A DNA stretch of 64,000 bases from G965276765 sp965276825 (GCA_965276825.1 OZ255630.1:3100001-3164000), one strand, 5' to 3'; positions 26,283 through 34,906 are shown, numbered from the stretch's first letter. Made by a program: numbers and translations. The notes: generated by a model not told the origin, from the letters alone.

Positions 26283-27395
26283 TTTCAGACCTTGACCCCG
26301 TCGTCGAGACCGGGCCGCGTAAATGGGTCGGAGCGTCACCTCTGTAGAGTCCGTCGATTTCGTGGAGGTGGCTGGGATGGGTTGTGTGCTGTTGGGTTTG
26401 GCTGATCGGGAGGAGATCTCTCGTGGGGTAGCGGCGGGGCGGTCGGGCCGGGAGATCGCCCGGCGGATGGGCCGTCATTCCTCGGTGGTGAACCGTGAGA
26501 TCGCCCGTCACGGCCGTCGAGACGGGTATCGGGCGTTGAGGCCGAGCGGGTCGCAGGAGTGTCGCGTCGGCGGGTGAAGCCGCGGAAGGTGGAGGCCTCG
26601 GCGATCTTGCTCGGAGAGGTGAACGCTGGGTTGGCCCAGCAGTGGTCTCCGCGTCAGATCGCGCGCAGACTGATCCTCGACCATCCTGACGAGCCGGGGT
26701 TGCGGGTGAGCCACGAGGCGATCTACCAGGCGTTGTACTGCCAGGCGCGAGGGCAGCTGCGCGTCGAGCTGACCGGGACACTTCGCCGGGGCGGTACCCG
26801 CCGGGTGAGCCGGGCCGAGCGCCGGGCGGTCACCGCAGCACGGGCCAAGGCGATCCCGGAGATGGTGCTGATCACCGAGCGGCCCGCCGAAGCCGAGGAC
26901 CGGGCCGTGCCGGGACACTGGGAAGGCGACCTGATCATGGGCGCCGCGAACCGCTCCGCGATCATCACCTTGGTGGAACGCTCCACCCGCTTCGTGATCC
27001 TCGCCCGGGTCCCCTATGACCATCGTGCCGAACGGGTCGCTGGCCTGCTGTCGAGCGCCATGGGTCGCCTCCCGGCCCTGCTGCGCCGGTCGCTCACCTG
27101 GGACCAGGGCCGGGAGATGGCCGCCCACGCCCGCTTCAGCGTGGCCACGGGGATCCCGGTGTTCTTCTGCGACCCGCACTCGCCGTGGCAGCGCGGATCG
27201 AACGAGAACACCAACGGGCTCCTCCGCCAGTACTTTCCGAAAGGCACCGACCTGTCCGCTCACTCCCAAGCAGACCTCGACAATGTCGCATTCTTGGTGA
27301 ACAACCGGCCACGCGAAACTCTCGGATTCTTGAAGCCGTCCGAACGATTGAACATGCTATTGTTGGCCAACGGTGACGCTGCGACCGCCTGAAAC
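26283..27395 (+). mobile_element. IS30-family insertion sequence
   Basis: The element is delimited by the gene it split. Its ends are weak inverted repeats beginning TTTCAG (26283 on plus; ending CTGAAA at 27395). The dinucleotide CC flanks both sides (26281-26282 and 27396-27397), within the 2-4 bp duplications IS30 makes. Length 1,113 bp. It carries one frameshifted transposase gene. Confidence 0.75.
26377..27392 (+). pseudogene. IS30 family transposase, frameshifted
   Basis: From ATG 26377 (GGAGG 8 bp upstream) the N-terminal helix-turn-helix is intact: LADREEISRGVAAGRSGREI and ARRMGRHSSVVNREIARHG. Near 26535 the frame changes. The downstream frame carries AQQWSPRQIARRL and the complete DDE core: HWEGDLIMGAANRSAI, SLTWDQGREM and SNENTNGLLRQYFPKG. 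One indel separates the two. It is probably dead, unless the shift is a sequencing error. Confidence 0.85.
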
Positions 27396-27660
27396 CGCCC
27401 CGTAACCCTCATTGCAATAGTCGTTTGAGAAGTCGGAGTCACGATATTCAGAGCTGAGCTCCGGCGTCTGGTCGATGTTGCCTCGGTGCATGCAGCCAGC
27501 GGCACCCCTGGCGCACTCGACGTTCTCCCACCAGGTCCCTTGATCGGTCGCGTAGGCCGGTGCGGCGACGCCGAGGAGGAGAACAGCGGTTGCGGCGGAA
27601 GCGACGGCAACCTTGCTGAAGAGACGCCCGCGGATCCTCGTCGTCCCACCTTGCCTGGTT
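27396..27660 (-). pseudogene. Secreted I36-like protein, N-terminal fragment (split by IS30)
   Basis: The minus-strand frame contains a clear signal peptide: RIRGRLFSKVAVASAATAVL, then LLGVAAPAYA and a cleavage site before TDQGTWW. The mature part has ENVECARGAAGC, MHRGNIDQTPELSSEYRD and SNDYCNEGYGA, with paired cysteines, and stops being homologous at the IS30 boundary. No ATG/GTG is found before the signal peptide in this frame, so the 5' end may have a further lesion. Before the insertion the gene would have encoded a small cysteine-containing exported protein. Confidence 0.6.
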
Positions 27661-27995
27661 TGTCCGCTGTGCTCGCAGCAGCCTTCTCGGCCAGTTGCTC
27701 CAGACCAGCGAGCGAGTCGACTGACCCGGCTTTGGATGAGCTTGAGACGTAGGACCCGCGCCCCCCGTCGCTTAGAGTAGATAAGATAGTAGACAGAACG
27801 GAATTGGCTGAAATTGTCCCCAATTCACGCAATGCCCGCTAGTGATGGTTGGTCCCATGATGTCGCTGACTTCCTGATTGCTGTCGAGCCGGTGGTAGCC
27901 AACGATCCTCCATCCGAGCGAGAGCGGGCTGTCCGGACCCCGTCGATGTCCGGGGCTGAGGGGTGCGTCTTCTAGCGCGGGGGAGCCGCAACCTG
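27661..27995. other. Intergenic upstream of the nucleotidyltransferase gene
   Basis: About 335 bp. No gene that I can support. The right end merges into the operator and promoter of the next gene. Confidence 0.4.
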
Positions 27996-28021
27996 GTTTT
28001 CCGGTCATGTGAGCGGAAAAC
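27996..28021. promoter_or_regulatory. Inverted-repeat operator candidate
   Basis: GTTTTCCG (27996-28003) and CGGAAAAC (28014-28021) form a perfect 8-bp inverted repeat with a 10-bp spacer, which puts the arms about two helical turns apart. It spans the -35 zone and ends 3 bp before the -10 of the gene at 28037, whose product carries its own winged helix. Autoregulation is a natural inference. Confidence 0.55.
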
Positions 28022-28024
28022 TGG

Positions 28025-28030
28025 TACTCT
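28025..28030 (+). promoter_or_regulatory. -10 element, leaderless start
   Basis: TACTCT lies 6 bp before the ATG at 28037, so transcription should begin at or within a base of the start codon. No Shine-Dalgarno sequence is present, in agreement. Confidence 0.55.
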
Positions 28031-28036
28031 TGCTGC

Positions 28037-28654
28037 ATGGACTACCAGCGTTCGGTGGAGGCGGTGATCCCCGGCGTGCAGGGTCGCGTGCTCGACGTGC
28101 TGTCACGGACTCACGCCGAGTTGTCGATGCGCCAGGTGGCTGGGTTGGCCGCGGTCAGCCAGACGCAAGCTAGCCAGGTGCTGGGCCGGCTGATCGAGCT
28201 GGGCATCGTGGAGCGCCGAGATGTCGGGCGCTCCGCCCTCGTCCGGATGGACAGGACCAACGCTGCTGGGCAATTGGTCGAAAGGCTCGCCGACCTCCGA
28301 CACCTGGTCCTCGACAAGATGCGTGCCGCCGCCTCGGGCATCCATCCCACCCCGGTCTCGCTTGTCGTGTTCGGTTCGTTCGCGCGCGGCCAGTCCGCCG
28401 TGACCAGTGACGTCGACGTCCTCGCAGTGCGGGCAGCGGGCATCGACGCCGACTCCGACGGCTGGGTGAAGACCCTCGGGGCTTGGGCGGACGAGGCAGC
28501 CCACCTGGCCGGCAACCCGGTCAACCTGCTCGACTTGGCCGTCGCCGACTTGACACCGTTCCCGTCGCTCGATCCCAGGCTGTGGCGCGAGATCCTTGTC
28601 GACGGCATCGTCCTCGTCGGATCAGCTCCCGGGGACCTCACCGAGGATGGCTAG
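28037..28654 (+). CDS. HTH-nucleotidyltransferase fusion (MNT-type)
   Basis: 205 residues. Residues about 15-70 form a MarR-like winged helix (LSMRQVAGLAAVSQTQASQV). Residues about 105-200 are a nucleotidyltransferase of the polymerase-beta fold with the full catalytic signature VVFGSFARGQSAVTSDVDVL (GS near 113, DxD at 125-127). Proteins of this kind partner HEPN toxins. The next gene overlaps by 8 bp and starts like a HEPN protein. The HTH domain and the operator-like repeat over its promoter suggest it represses its own operon. Unlike the MNT at 24.3 kb, the active site is complete. Confidence 0.85.
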   Translation: MDYQRSVEAVIPGVQGRVLDVLSRTHAELSMRQVAGLAAVSQTQASQVLGRLIELGIVERRDVGRSALVRMDRTNAAGQLVERLADLRHLVLDKMRAAASGIHPTPVSLVVFGSFARGQSAVTSDVDVLAVRAAGIDADSDGWVKTLGAWADEAAHLAGNPVNLLDLAVADLTPFPSLDPRLWREILVDGIVLVGSAPGDLTEDG

Positions 28655-28907
28655 GCGACCGTCGGGGTCTCGGCCGGCAACCCCGCAGGACGGGCGGACC
28701 TACCTGGCCAAGGCGGTCGAGTGGCTCGACGCAGCCGAGGATGCCGCGGAGCGGGCCAATCACACCGCGACCGTCGGCGCGTCGGTTCATGCCGGCATCG
28801 CCGCAGCCGACGCCATCGCCTCCTCTTGCCGCGTCCCGTGCCGTCTCCCAAGCCCAGACCGTCCTCGGGCACCTGCCCGCCAACGGCGAACCCTGATCGA
28901 CCCATGA
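28647..28907 (+). pseudogene. HEPN-like protein, C-terminally frameshifted
   Basis: From ATG 28647, inside the end of the previous gene (ATGGCTAG), the first 60 residues are a HEPN-like helical pair: DGRTYLAKAVEWLDAAEDAA and VGASVHAGIAAADAIASS. After that this frame becomes arginine/proline rich, while the neighbouring frame reads ASRAVSQAQTVLGHLPA. An indel near 28815 is likely. If so, the toxin half of this module is dead and only the regulatory nucleotidyltransferase remains. Confidence 0.55.
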
Positions 28908-29101
28908 GCTCTCCTCGCGGTGCCCGGAGCATCCACCTCGGATCCAGCCACTCCCGCGCCGAGCCACAGCGATTCCATCGAACACCTATCGAACATTCGC
29001 TGACGTCCACAGCCGCCCGGGCATCTGTGGAAAACCCGCTGAGCAGAGAAAATGCGTCCGTGTAAGCCGACCCGAGTCGGCAAGATACCCCTCCGAACGC
29101 T

Positions 29102-29148
29102 CTGATTATGATGCTGAGGTCGGAGGGTCGACTCCTCCTACCCCACCA
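29102..29148 (+). repeat. tRNA-Ile 3'-end fragment, attachment-site scar (copy 2)
   Basis: GCTGAGGTCGGAGG and the rest of a T-arm and acceptor strand ending CCCCACCA, matching 17815-17851 with one substitution (in the T-loop start) and one missing G. No 5' half. It lies 24 bp from a tyrosine-recombinase C-terminus, as expected of an attachment site. Confidence 0.7.
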
Positions 29149-29171
29149 GAAAGGCCAGCTCAGGGATGGTG

Positions 29172-29381
29172 TCAACCTCGCCACCGGAGTTCGATGCCGG
29201 CGCCATCGCGCGTGATCCCCGAGTCGGGCTCGGTGGGGCGGAACAGCTCGCCGAGCCGCCTCGCCGCGTCTTGGTCGGCGCTGGCGGTCGCCTGAGCGTA
29301 GATCCGGAGGGTGGTCAGCGGGGTGGCGTGCCCGAGACGGGTCTGCGCGGTCTTGACGTGGATCCCTCCGAGGACCAGAGC
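29172..29381 (-). pseudogene. Tyrosine recombinase (integrase), C-terminal remnant
   Basis: The last 70 residues of a phage-type integrase: GIHVKTAQTRLGHATPLTTL contains the LGH motif, and LRIYAQATASADQDAARRLG has the nucleophile tyrosine and final helix. The catalytic Arg and HxxR block that should precede it are missing; upstream frame sequence is unrelated. It reads toward the tRNA-Ile scar, the usual orientation of such integrases. It marks a former integrative element extending to the right of the scar. Confidence 0.7.
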
Positions 29382-29496
29382 GGTCCCGGCGGGACGGTTC
29401 GTCGCAGTGATCGTGCGCATCCTTCTCGTCTGTCGCCGGTGCGGAAGGGTGCCGGAAATCGGTGGACACGACGGTGGTGAGAGCCGATGCTGGGGC

Positions 29497-30124
29497 ATGT
29501 CGGACGGAGCGACCACCGCGAAGTTCTTGTTCGTGCCTCCTGCGGAGACCGAGGCGGGATGGGTGGTCTGCCGGCGAGTGCAGCCGGGCGACGCGGACGC
29601 TGTACGAGGCTGTGGCCGCGTCGGCCGAGCCTCTGCGGCCGTGGATGTCCTGGGCGGCCGGCTACACCGCGGAGATGGCCCAGGAGTTCGTCGACCGCAA
29701 CGCGGTCCAGCCCGGCAACCCTCCCGGGCCGGAGGCGTCCTACCTGGTCCGCGATCGCGGCGGACATCTGCTCGGCGTGGGCGGGGTTCATGCCAGGCTG
29801 GGTCCGTCCGCGCTCGAGATCGGGTACTGGGTCGACGTGCGCCACACCCGACGCGGGGTGGCCACCCTGGCTGCTGCCGCGCTCACCGACCTGGGCCTGG
29901 GTATCCCTGAGGTCGCGGTGGTGGAGATTCACCACGACCAGGCCAACACCAACAGTGGGGCCATCCCGGCCCGGCTCGGCTACCAGCGCGTCGCTACGGT
30001 CGACCGCGAACCCGAGGCCCCCGGCGAAGCCGGCGTCGAGTTGCAGTGGCGCATGACCAGCGCCGCCTGGCCGGTCAGCTCCGGGGCGAGGCTGCTTGCG
30101 GAAAAGCGGGTAGCTGCGGGGTGA
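29497..30124 (+). pseudogene. GNAT acetyltransferase, frameshifted
   Basis: From ATG 29497 the first frame reads AKFLFVPPAETEAGWVVCRR and VQPGDADA. Near 29600 the frame changes and continues LYEAVAASAEPLRPWMSWAA, motif A EIGYWVDVRHTRRGVATLAA and the ending TNSGAIPARLGYQRV. A one-base change would restore a RimJ-like enzyme of about 205 residues. Confidence 0.75.
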
Positions 30125-30247
30125 GAGCAAAGCCGGCGCCCCGACTCAGTGCGGTGGGCACGGTCAGTTGATGACCGGTCGTGAAGTACTCGCCCGGCTC
30201 GGTGACCGGAGAGTTGGGCGGGGGACGCTGCCGTAGGCTCCGACGCC

Positions 30248-30847
30248 GTGGGCAGCGCACGGGAGCCTCGCGTGTGGCTGTGGACGAGTGGTGTCGTGAG
30301 TTCGGGCCAGGGTCGGGCGGTGGTGATGTGCGTGGTGAACGAGACCGGCGAGACCTTCCACCACGGCCAAGAGGGAACCATGGATGGTTGGGACGGCTCG
30401 GGCTGGCAGCGCTCGGGGACGTTCGTGGCGTCCCTCATGGTCGGGCACCTCGGTCAGGTGTCGACCTCCGGGCGGATCGCGCGACCGTTGGTCGGTATGA
30501 GCGCGCACGGTCCGGGTGTGGGGATGGGGGGGTATCTCGGGATCGAGTCGCTGGCTCCGGGTCGCTACCGCTTGTCGCACGTAGGGTCGCCGGGGACAGA
30601 GAGCGAGGGCGGGCTCGCTCGCGGTGAGCTCGTCGTAGCTGGCTCGCCGGGCGACCTTTTGGAAGCGGATCTTGCCGAGCCTGCCGGGGCGGTGCTCGGA
30701 ATCGACCGGGTACTGGTACCGACCTCGGGCGGAAGGGTCGCGCTCGAGCATCTCGACGGCTTGGCGCGTCTGGACAGCGACGAGAGGGTGATGGCGACAC
30801 TCGGCGGCCCGCGACCAAGGGCGGTGACTGAAGCCCACGTCGGCTAG
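30248..30847 (+). CDS. Hypothetical protein running into a GNAT N-terminus
   Basis: A 199-codon frame. Residues about 20-135 look like a genuine glycine-rich, beta-type protein (MCVVNETGETFHHGQEGTMD, ARPLVGMSAHGPGVGMGGYL, ESLAPGRYRLSHVGS), but I recognise no family. From about residue 150 the sequence resembles the beginning of a GNAT protein in the same frame, so the original stop of the first gene may have been lost or the two pieces were fused. Start uncertain. Confidence 0.4.
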   Translation: MGSAREPRVWLWTSGVVSSGQGRAVVMCVVNETGETFHHGQEGTMDGWDGSGWQRSGTFVASLMVGHLGQVSTSGRIARPLVGMSAHGPGVGMGGYLGIESLAPGRYRLSHVGSPGTESEGGLARGELVVAGSPGDLLEADLAEPAGAVLGIDRVLVPTSGGRVALEHLDGLARLDSDERVMATLGGPRPRAVTEAHVG

Positions 30848-31093
30848 GACATCGAGCAGTGGGAGGAGCACGGGTTCGGGATGTACGCCCTCCTGTCCGA
30901 CTCCGAGGAGGTCATCGGCCGCGTCGGCTTGCGCTCAGCGAGCCTGGCGAACCGGGCCGAGGTCGAGGTCGCAGACAGCTTCCTGCCCGACTGGTGGGGT
31001 CGGGGCATCACCACCGCAGCGGTCGAACAGGTCGTCGCCCTCGCCTCGCTGGCTGCGCTGGTTCCGTCCGTCGCGGCAACGGTCCTGGAGTAG
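30690..31093 (+). pseudogene. GNAT acetyltransferase with in-frame TAG
   Basis: One frame reads LEHLDGLARLDSDERVMATL, then TAG at 30845-30847, then DIEQWEEHGFGMYALLSDSE, EVIGRVGLRSASLANRAEVE and LPDWWGRGITTAAVEQVVAL. These are successive conserved parts of a RimJ-like acetyltransferase, so the TAG is a nonsense mutation. The C-terminus also looks short. Confidence 0.7.
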
Positions 31094-31333
31094 CTGGCGG
31101 GTGAGGTCGCGGGCGTCGGCGCCGAGACGAACCTCGAGATCGCCGGCGCGCCGAACGACGCGGTGACCGGCTTCCATTGGCAGCCCCACCGCAGAAGCCC
31201 ACTTCAGAGGTGGTCTTCCCATCGCTGCAAGAGTCCGGAGCCGGTTCCGGTCGGGAACGGGCAGGGGTGCGTCGACCGGTCCGGCTCCCGGGCCGCTCGG
31301 TGACCGTCGCTCCCGGGGCGCGCTTACCATCCG

Positions 31334-32593
31334 ATGGTGGGCCCGGTGATCGAGCGGTTGTTTCCCGCCCGGCTGGGTTCCCGGTTTCGTTGGCTGGTTG
31401 CGTCGTTCTGGACGGCCAACCTCGGTGATGGGTTCGCCCTGGCCGCCGGCCCGTTGCTCGTCGCCGCCCGGACCCACAACGCCGGCCTGGTCGCCCTCGC
31501 CCTGCTCCTCCAGCGCCTGCCGTGGCTGGTCTTCGGCGTGTTCGGCGGCGTCCTCGCCGACCGAGTCAACCGGGTCACCCTCTCCGCCGTCGTCGAGCTG
31601 GCCCGAGCCGCCGTCCTGGTCGTGCTGGCAGCCGCCATCCTCACCGGATGGGCGGACATCGCCGTGGTGCTCTCGGCCCTGTTCGTCCTGGGCACCGCCG
31701 AGGTGTTCAGCGACACCGCCACGACATCCCTCCTGCCGTCCCTCGTCGGCCGCGACGACCTCACGCTGGCCAACTCACGGGTCCTGACCGGGGTCGTCAC
31801 CCTCAACCAGCTGGCCGGGCCGCCCCTCGGCGCCGTTCTCTTCGCCGCCGGCATGGCCGTTCCCTTCGTCGGCCAAGCCGTGCTCGTCGGTCTCGGCGCC
31901 GTGCTGATCACCCGGATCCGCCTCCCGGCCCGCCCGCCGGCGACCGCCGCCTCCCACCTGCGCACCGAGGTGGTCGACGGCTTCGGGTGGGTCACCCACC
32001 ACCCCGCGGTGCGCACCCTGGTGCTCACCATCTTCGTCTTCAACGTCACCTTCGGCGCGGCGTGGTCCGTGCTCGTCCTCTACGCCGAGGAGCGCCTGCA
32101 CCTCGGCGCGATCGGCTTCGGTCTCCTGACCACCGCCAGCGCCGTGGGCGGGGTGGCGGGCACGCTCGGCTACGGGTGGCTCACCCGCCGGGTCAGCCTG
32201 GGCAACATCATGCGGGTCGGGCTGATCATCGAAACCTTCACCCACCTCTCCCTGGCCCTCACGACCACCCCGGCGGTGGCCATCGGGATCATGGTCGTCT
32301 TCGGCGCCCACGCCTTCGTGTGGGGCTCCACCTCGGTCACCGTGCGTCAGCGGGCCGTGCCCGAGGCCCTGCAGGGGCGCGTGTCGAGCGTCAACAGCCT
32401 CGGTGTCTACGGCGGCCTGGTGCTCGGCGCTGCCCTCGCCGGCCCCATCGCCGGCCGCTTCGGGGTGACCGGCCCCTTCTGGTTCGCCTTCGCCGGCTCG
32501 GCGCTGTTCGTCGTGGCCATGTGGCGCCAACTCGCCCACATCGCCCACGACGACACCAACCCCAATCCGTACCCCACGCAAGCGGCACCCTGA
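31334..32593 (+). CDS. MFS transporter (EntS-like exporter group)
   Basis: 419 residues with about 12 membrane segments. FWTANLGDGFALAAGPLLVA opens helix 1; the conserved loop 2-3 motif appears as GGVLADRVNRVTL, and a second as GWLTRRVSLGNIM between helices 8 and 9. The QGRVSSVNSLGVYGGLVLGA segment is typical of the MFS_3 group of exporters. Direction and substrate are inferred from family only. It marks the beginning of intact backbone sequence after the decayed region. Confidence 0.88.
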   Translation: MVGPVIERLFPARLGSRFRWLVASFWTANLGDGFALAAGPLLVAARTHNAGLVALALLLQRLPWLVFGVFGGVLADRVNRVTLSAVVELARAAVLVVLAAAILTGWADIAVVLSALFVLGTAEVFSDTATTSLLPSLVGRDDLTLANSRVLTGVVTLNQLAGPPLGAVLFAAGMAVPFVGQAVLVGLGAVLITRIRLPARPPATAASHLRTEVVDGFGWVTHHPAVRTLVLTIFVFNVTFGAAWSVLVLYAEERLHLGAIGFGLLTTASAVGGVAGTLGYGWLTRRVSLGNIMRVGLIIETFTHLSLALTTTPAVAIGIMVVFGAHAFVWGSTSVTVRQRAVPEALQGRVSSVNSLGVYGGLVLGAALAGPIAGRFGVTGPFWFAFAGSALFVVAMWRQLAHIAHDDTNPNPYPTQAAP

Positions 32594-32802
32594 AAAGCGG
32601 AGACGGGCCATGTAGGAGGACTGCCTCTTGCCCGTCCAAGTCTCGCCGAGGACGGTGCAGACATGTCGGTGGGCCCCTTGTGAGCCGGCACCGAACGGCA
32701 TGATCCGCCAGGCGGTCAGGGGAGGGAGGCGACTCCGGCGACGGACAGCCGTGCGCCAGTGTCCCGGGAGCACAATGGCCCGACAGGTCGTGGAGGAGAG
32801 GG

Positions 32803-33612
32803 ATGGAGGACGAGGCCGAGAGGTTGCCGCACGAGGGCGTCACCGAGGTGTGGCGCGTCAGATCCACCGTGCGCCGGCCGTGCCGCCCGTTCACCGCGAC
32901 CGTGCAGGCCTACCTCCGCCACCTCCGCTCCCGGGGCGTGGACTTCGTCCCCGAGCCGCTAGGCTACGACGACCACGGTCGGGAGATCCTCGAGTTCGTC
33001 GAGGGCGACGTCCCCGACGACCCTCTGCCCGACACCGTCTGGCCGGACGAGGTCCTGGGGTCGCTGGCCCGGCTGATCCGCCGGCTCCACGACGCGGCGG
33101 CGGGGTGGGAGCCGCCGTCGGACGCCGTGTGGGGGTCGATCCCCGGGCAGGACGGGGTGTCGGTCCCGGCCCTGTTCGACCGGCCCGAGCTGGTCGGCCA
33201 TCAGGACTACTGCCCGGGCAACGTCGTGTTCCGCGACGGGCTGCCTGTCTCGCTCATCGACTTCGACCTCGCCGGCCCGACCTCCCGGGTCAGCGATTGC
33301 GTCAACGCCATGTACTGGTGGGTGCCGCTCCTCGACCCCGCGGACCGGCGGCCTGCGGCGCGCCAGCTCGAAGCCGGCCGTCGCCTCCGCGTGTTCGCCG
33401 ACGCCTACGGCATGTCCGACCGACAGCGGGCCGCCGTTGTGGCGGTGGCCGTGCAGCGCGCCCGAAACAGCGGCGTCACCATGGCCGCGGCGGCCGCCGC
33501 CGATCCCGTCTTCGCTCGGTGGTGGACCGGCGGCCTCCAGGAGCGGACAGCACGGGCCGAGCGGTGGGTCACCGACCACGCCGCCGACCTCGGCGCCTCC
33601 CTCCTCGCCTGA
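32803..33612 (+). CDS. Aminoglycoside phosphotransferase family kinase
   Basis: 269 residues with the APH/choline kinase-like catalytic site: LVGHQDYCPGNVVFRDGLPV (catalytic Asp) and SLIDFDLAGPTSRVSDC (metal Asp). The N-lobe is short, beginning EVWRVRSTVRRPCRPFTATV, and contains the nucleotide-binding hinge LEFVEGDVP. Substrate unknown; related actinobacterial proteins are annotated as phosphotransferases without a defined substrate. Preceded by GGAGAG ribosome site 5 bp before ATG. Confidence 0.87.
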   Translation: MEDEAERLPHEGVTEVWRVRSTVRRPCRPFTATVQAYLRHLRSRGVDFVPEPLGYDDHGREILEFVEGDVPDDPLPDTVWPDEVLGSLARLIRRLHDAAAGWEPPSDAVWGSIPGQDGVSVPALFDRPELVGHQDYCPGNVVFRDGLPVSLIDFDLAGPTSRVSDCVNAMYWWVPLLDPADRRPAARQLEAGRRLRVFADAYGMSDRQRAAVVAVAVQRARNSGVTMAAAAAADPVFARWWTGGLQERTARAERWVTDHAADLGASLLA

Positions 33613-33721
33613 CTGCTGCCGCCGCCGCCCGGTCCGCAAGGGGATTCGCTGGGTTGATCGCTGAGCAGTCGGCCCTCGACGCGCCACCTGTAGGCGGCCG
33701 TCCGCTCCTACGCTCACTGAG

Positions 33722-34906
33722 GTGGCGATCACCTCAGGAGCCCGTGTCCTCGGTGGTCCCGGGCACGGAGGAAAGACGCCCAAGCGCACGGGGCGCGCCC
33801 GCCGTCCGGTCTGGCTCGCCATCGCCGCGAGCATGGCGGTGGTCGTCGCGGTGATCGCCGTCGTGGTCGGTCAGTCCGGGACGGGTCGTCACGCGGCCAG
33901 GTCACGGGTGGTCTCGGGGTCGCCTACGGCCCATCTCCCCGCCGCCGGCCTGCCCACCCTCGGCACCTCCCGCGCCGTCGAGGTCGACAACCGGGAGCTC
34001 AACGATGTTGGCGACCCCTATGTCCTCCCCGTGCCTGCCGGCGTGGACGGTAACCGGGGACCCGGCTACGTCCTGTACTGGACGACCGACTGGGCCGCCA
34101 ACGTGCCGACCGCAGTCTCCACCGACCTGGTCCACTGGCGGCGGGTGGCCGATTCCCTCCCCGTCCTGCCCTCGTGGGCGCTGGTGGTGCGCCCGCCGCC
34201 CTCCTGGTCCGCCCCGCCGGGAGTATCGACGCTGACCTGGGGACCCACGGTGCACCAGGTGGCTGGCGGGTGGGTCCTCTACTACAGCACGGAGGAAGCC
34301 AGCACGAGGCGGGAGTGCCTCGGGGCGGCCTTCTCGACCAGCCCCACCGGCCCGTTCGCCGACACCTCGTCGGCGCCGCTGGTCTGCCAGGCGGCCCTCG
34401 GAGGCGACATCGACCCGAGCGTCGTGGCATCCGCACCGGGGCACCTGGCCTTGGTCTGGAAGAACGACGGCAACGCCAACGGGAGGGCGGTCAGCATCTG
34501 GGAGCAGTCCCTCACCCCCGACGGCAGGTCCACCAGGGGCAGGCCGGTGCGCCTCATCGGCTCGGACCAGGCCTGGGAGCACCACATCATCGAGGGCCCG
34601 GCGATGCTGTCCGACACCAGGGGCGGGTGGTGGCTGTTCTATTCGGGGGGCACCTGGCAGTCCGGCACGTACGACACCGGCGTGGCCTGGTGCGCCACCG
34701 TGGCGGGCCCGTGCCGTGAGCCGGCGCACGCTCCCCTGCTCGCCAGCACCGCGACCGCCGTCTCGCCCGGCGGCCTCGACACCTTCGTCGACCACCATGG
34801 CCGACTGTGGGCCTCGTACTCCGCCTTCCCCACCGTGCCGGCCGACGCCCGGGCGGCCATGGAGTCGCCCCGTGTGCTCGAGCTGGCCCCGGTCCTGTCG
34901 CACTGA
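33722..34906 (+). CDS. Membrane-anchored glycoside hydrolase, GH43-like
   Basis: 394 residues. A membrane anchor (VWLAIAASMAVVVAVIAVVV, about 32-50) with basic residues before it holds the enzyme outside the cell. The five-bladed propeller landmarks of GH43/62 follow: NDVGDPYVLPV (first acidic residue), TLTWGPTVHQVAGGWVLYYS, DIDPSVVASAPGHLALVWKN (second Asp) and HHIIEGPAMLSDTRGGWWLF (catalytic Glu). Such enzymes usually cut arabinose or xylose linkages. In an organism that appears to make arabinan, a role in remodelling its own wall is possible but unproven. Confidence 0.82.
   Translation: MAITSGARVLGGPGHGGKTPKRTGRARRPVWLAIAASMAVVVAVIAVVVGQSGTGRHAARSRVVSGSPTAHLPAAGLPTLGTSRAVEVDNRELNDVGDPYVLPVPAGVDGNRGPGYVLYWTTDWAANVPTAVSTDLVHWRRVADSLPVLPSWALVVRPPPSWSAPPGVSTLTWGPTVHQVAGGWVLYYSTEEASTRRECLGAAFSTSPTGPFADTSSAPLVCQAALGGDIDPSVVASAPGHLALVWKNDGNANGRAVSIWEQSLTPDGRSTRGRPVRLIGSDQAWEHHIIEGPAMLSDTRGGWWLFYSGGTWQSGTYDTGVAWCATVAGPCREPAHAPLLASTATAVSPGGLDTFVDHHGRLWASYSAFPTVPADARAAMESPRVLELAPVLSH

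Noticed and set aside
26377..27392. Programmed frameshift in the IS30 transposase
   Set aside because: IS30 elements normally have one continuous gene, and no slippery heptamer or downstream structure is evident at the shift; a plain indel is simpler.
28981..29000. LexA/SOS box near TCGAACACCTATCGAAC
   Set aside because: The two CGAAC units are direct, not inverted, so this does not form the actinobacterial palindrome CGAAC-N4-GTTCG.
14000..31100. Integron-like cassette array, suggested by many GNAT and toxin-antitoxin genes
   Set aside because: Genes lie on both strands with irregular spacing; I found no attC-like imperfect palindromes at gene boundaries and no IntI-type integrase.
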